A DNA stretch of 64,000 bases from Candidatus Thiodiazotropha sp. (ex Monitilora ramsayi) (GTDB lineage: Bacteria > Pseudomonadota > Gammaproteobacteria > Chromatiales > Chromatiaceae), in the NCBI GenBank assembly GCA_025655575.1, contig JAHXIP010000006.1, forward strand, positions 62,001 to 126,000. The letters run 5' to 3'. Made by a program: the position numbers and the translations under genes. Positions 63,129-64,000 of this stretch are shown here, piece after piece (within the stretch, counting starts at the first letter, position 1; each line of letters opens with the position of its first letter). The notes under the pieces are model-generated. The model made no database searches. It saw only the letters and a list, made by a program, of their open reading frames with translations, and was not told the DNA's origin.

Positions 63129-63800
63129 CTACCAATTTGCCAAACCTCTCATCACATCGTAAAAGATCATGCCCTCATACAATGTCCACAAACCAAGCAC
63201 CACAACAAGCGGTCCGGCAACCTTTGTCAAACCACCTTGCAAGTAACTTCCAATAGACGTGCCTATCAGAGTGACTGCCATCATGGATGGCAAGGTACCC
63301 ACTCCAAAACTCACCATTAGCAATCCTGCATTTATCGGATCGGCTGTAGCAGCTGCTTTCACTGCCACTGAGAAGACCAGGCTGCAGGGAACCAAGCCGT
63401 TGAGCAACCCGGCAATCAGCACTGATGGCCGTATTGATTGCCGACTCAATGACAAGACTGAAACTGTTGGCATGATTTCAGCCTTTTTCCATTTCAGGAT
63501 ACCCACTAAGTTAAGCCCCAACGTCACAATCAGTACGCCAGCAAGCATCATCAACAAACCCTGTACTTTTCCAATCAGACCGCTTTGCACGATCACCTGA
63601 CCCACAAAGGCACCACTGACACCGAGAAGGGTATAGACCGCGAGGCGCATACCATGAAAAGCGAGCACTGACTGCAACCTTGTCCCTCTGGCTGCGTATA
63701 TGAAATAGCCACCATTAATCCCACCACACATACCAATACAGTGAAAGCTGCCCAAAATACCTGCCATGAAAGCGATCCCTAGTGTTATCTCAGGACTCAC
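63129..63800 (-). CDS. TauE/SafE-like membrane protein with HCxxMCGG motif
   Basis: The 223 residues start at a GTG, overlapping the TlpA stop, and form about six helices. Two cysteine motifs lie in membrane helices: GSFHCIGMCGG (about 18-28) and GLVPCSLVF (about 135). This pair marks a group related to CcdA/DsbD membrane domains and to copper-handling partners of cytochrome oxidase assembly. It may pass electrons or copper across the membrane. Co-transcription with TlpA and the NosL genes supports a copper-site biogenesis role. Confidence 0.82.
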   Translation of the reverse strand: MSPEITLGIAFMAGILGSFHCIGMCGGINGGYFIYAARGTRLQSVLAFHGMRLAVYTLLGVSGAFVGQVIVQSGLIGKVQGLLMMLAGVLIVTLGLNLVGILKWKKAEIMPTVSVLSLSRQSIRPSVLIAGLLNGLVPCSLVFSVAVKAAATADPINAGLLMVSFGVGTLPSMMAVTLIGTSIGSYLQGGLTKVAGPLVVVLGLWTLYEGMIFYDVMRGLANW

Positions 63801-64000
63801 ATCAACTCATCCAAAATATTTTCGAAAACCTGCGGAGTCGATTCACCAATAATTTTCGTATACAACGTTCCATCCCGGTCGATGATGAAAGTTGTTGGTA
63901 GCCCAAGTACACCATAGGCATGGGCTACCTCCCCATCACGATCGAGAAGCGCGTCATAGCTGATATTCAGTTTGCTGACAAATGCAGCAGCTGTTTCACG
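63797..64000 (-). CDS. TlpA/ResA-type thioredoxin, C-terminal part (cut by window edge)
   Basis: Only the last 67 residues are present, running off the right edge (the minus-strand 5' side). The visible part has the cis-proline region LGLPTTFIIDRDGTLY, preceded by SYDALLDRDGEVAHAYGV, a TlpA/ResA pattern. The active-site CxxC would lie outside. Such proteins reduce periplasmic thiols for cytochrome c or copper-centre assembly. Confidence 0.88.
   Translation of the reverse strand, partial: RETAAAFVSKLNISYDALLDRDGEVAHAYGVLGLPTTFIIDRDGTLYTKIIGESTPQVFENILDELM

Noticed and set aside
63119..63136. TTGGTAGAGCATCTGG on the minus strand, like a tRNA D-arm
   Set aside because: No matching acceptor stem, anticodon arm or T-arm is present around it.

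Overview
The window looks like chromosome of a motile, respiratory gammaproteobacterium. The flagellar regulators are of the FleQ/FlrBC type, and the rnr-rlmB, rpsF-rpsR-rplI-dnaB-alr-radA, prfB-lysS and ribE blocks read as gammaproteobacterial. Heavy investment in c-type cytochromes, lactate oxidation (lutABC), NosL/TlpA copper handling and cyclic-di-GMP signalling would fit a sulfur- or metal-active marine lineage of Chromatiales type (Sedimenticola or Thiodiazotropha relatives). The genus guess is inference. No rRNA, tRNA, CRISPR array or intact insertion sequence was seen.

Bases 1-14,800 are a cytochrome island. It opens with the C-terminal part of a multiheme cytochrome, then a seven-repeat WxDxR propeller, a thioredoxin-fold protein, an OB-fold (NrfJ-like) protein, a mobile-element-like palindrome and a six-blade NHL lipoprotein. 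A strong sigma-70 promoter and a structured leader then precede a compact run on the plus strand. That run encodes a four-heme cytochrome resembling the OmcE nanowire family, a triheme lipoprotein, a small triheme periplasmic cytochrome, a 660-residue outer-membrane barrel, a second NHL lipoprotein and a 12-heme cytochrome whose N-terminus repeats the OmcE-like fold. Read together they look like a complete route from periplasm through the outer membrane to an extracellular cytochrome polymer. This is the most interesting system in the window. Next come a monoheme cytochrome c and a diheme cytochrome fused to a catalytically dead histidine-phosphatase domain.

Bases 14,900-24,000 hold a cyclic-di-GMP-I riboswitch in front of a small secreted orphan, lutABC, a BNR propeller plus ThiS/MoaD-like carrier, small membrane and hypothetical proteins, and a GGDEF-EAL protein with a CxxCH heme-sensor domain. 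Bases 24,250-34,090 are the flagellar cluster fleQ-flrB-flrC-fliEFGHIJ on the minus strand, with sigma-54 promoters before flrB and fliE. Divergent from fleQ are an FHA-like protein and a PilZ protein.

Bases 35,500-46,000 are minus-strand housekeeping genes: radA, alr, dnaB, rplI, a DUF2232 protein, rpsR, rpsF, an outer-membrane protein, rlmB and rnr. Bases 46,100-61,200 hold a Kef-type antiporter, lysS, prfB with its programmed frameshift, an ECF-sigma-like orphan, a tightly coupled set (glycosyltransferase, nucleosidase-like, SDR, TrmO, SirB2), a degenerate FimX-like cyclic-di-GMP receptor, an ABC exporter and ribE. After a decayed CDF-transporter remnant, the window ends in a minus-strand copper/redox set: TlpA (cut by the window edge), a TauE/CcdA-like membrane protein and two NosL proteins.

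Cyclic-di-GMP recurs (riboswitch, heme-linked GGDEF-EAL, PilZ, FimX-like receptor) beside the flagellar and extracellular-electron genes, which suggests that redox state and the motile/attached switch are linked here.
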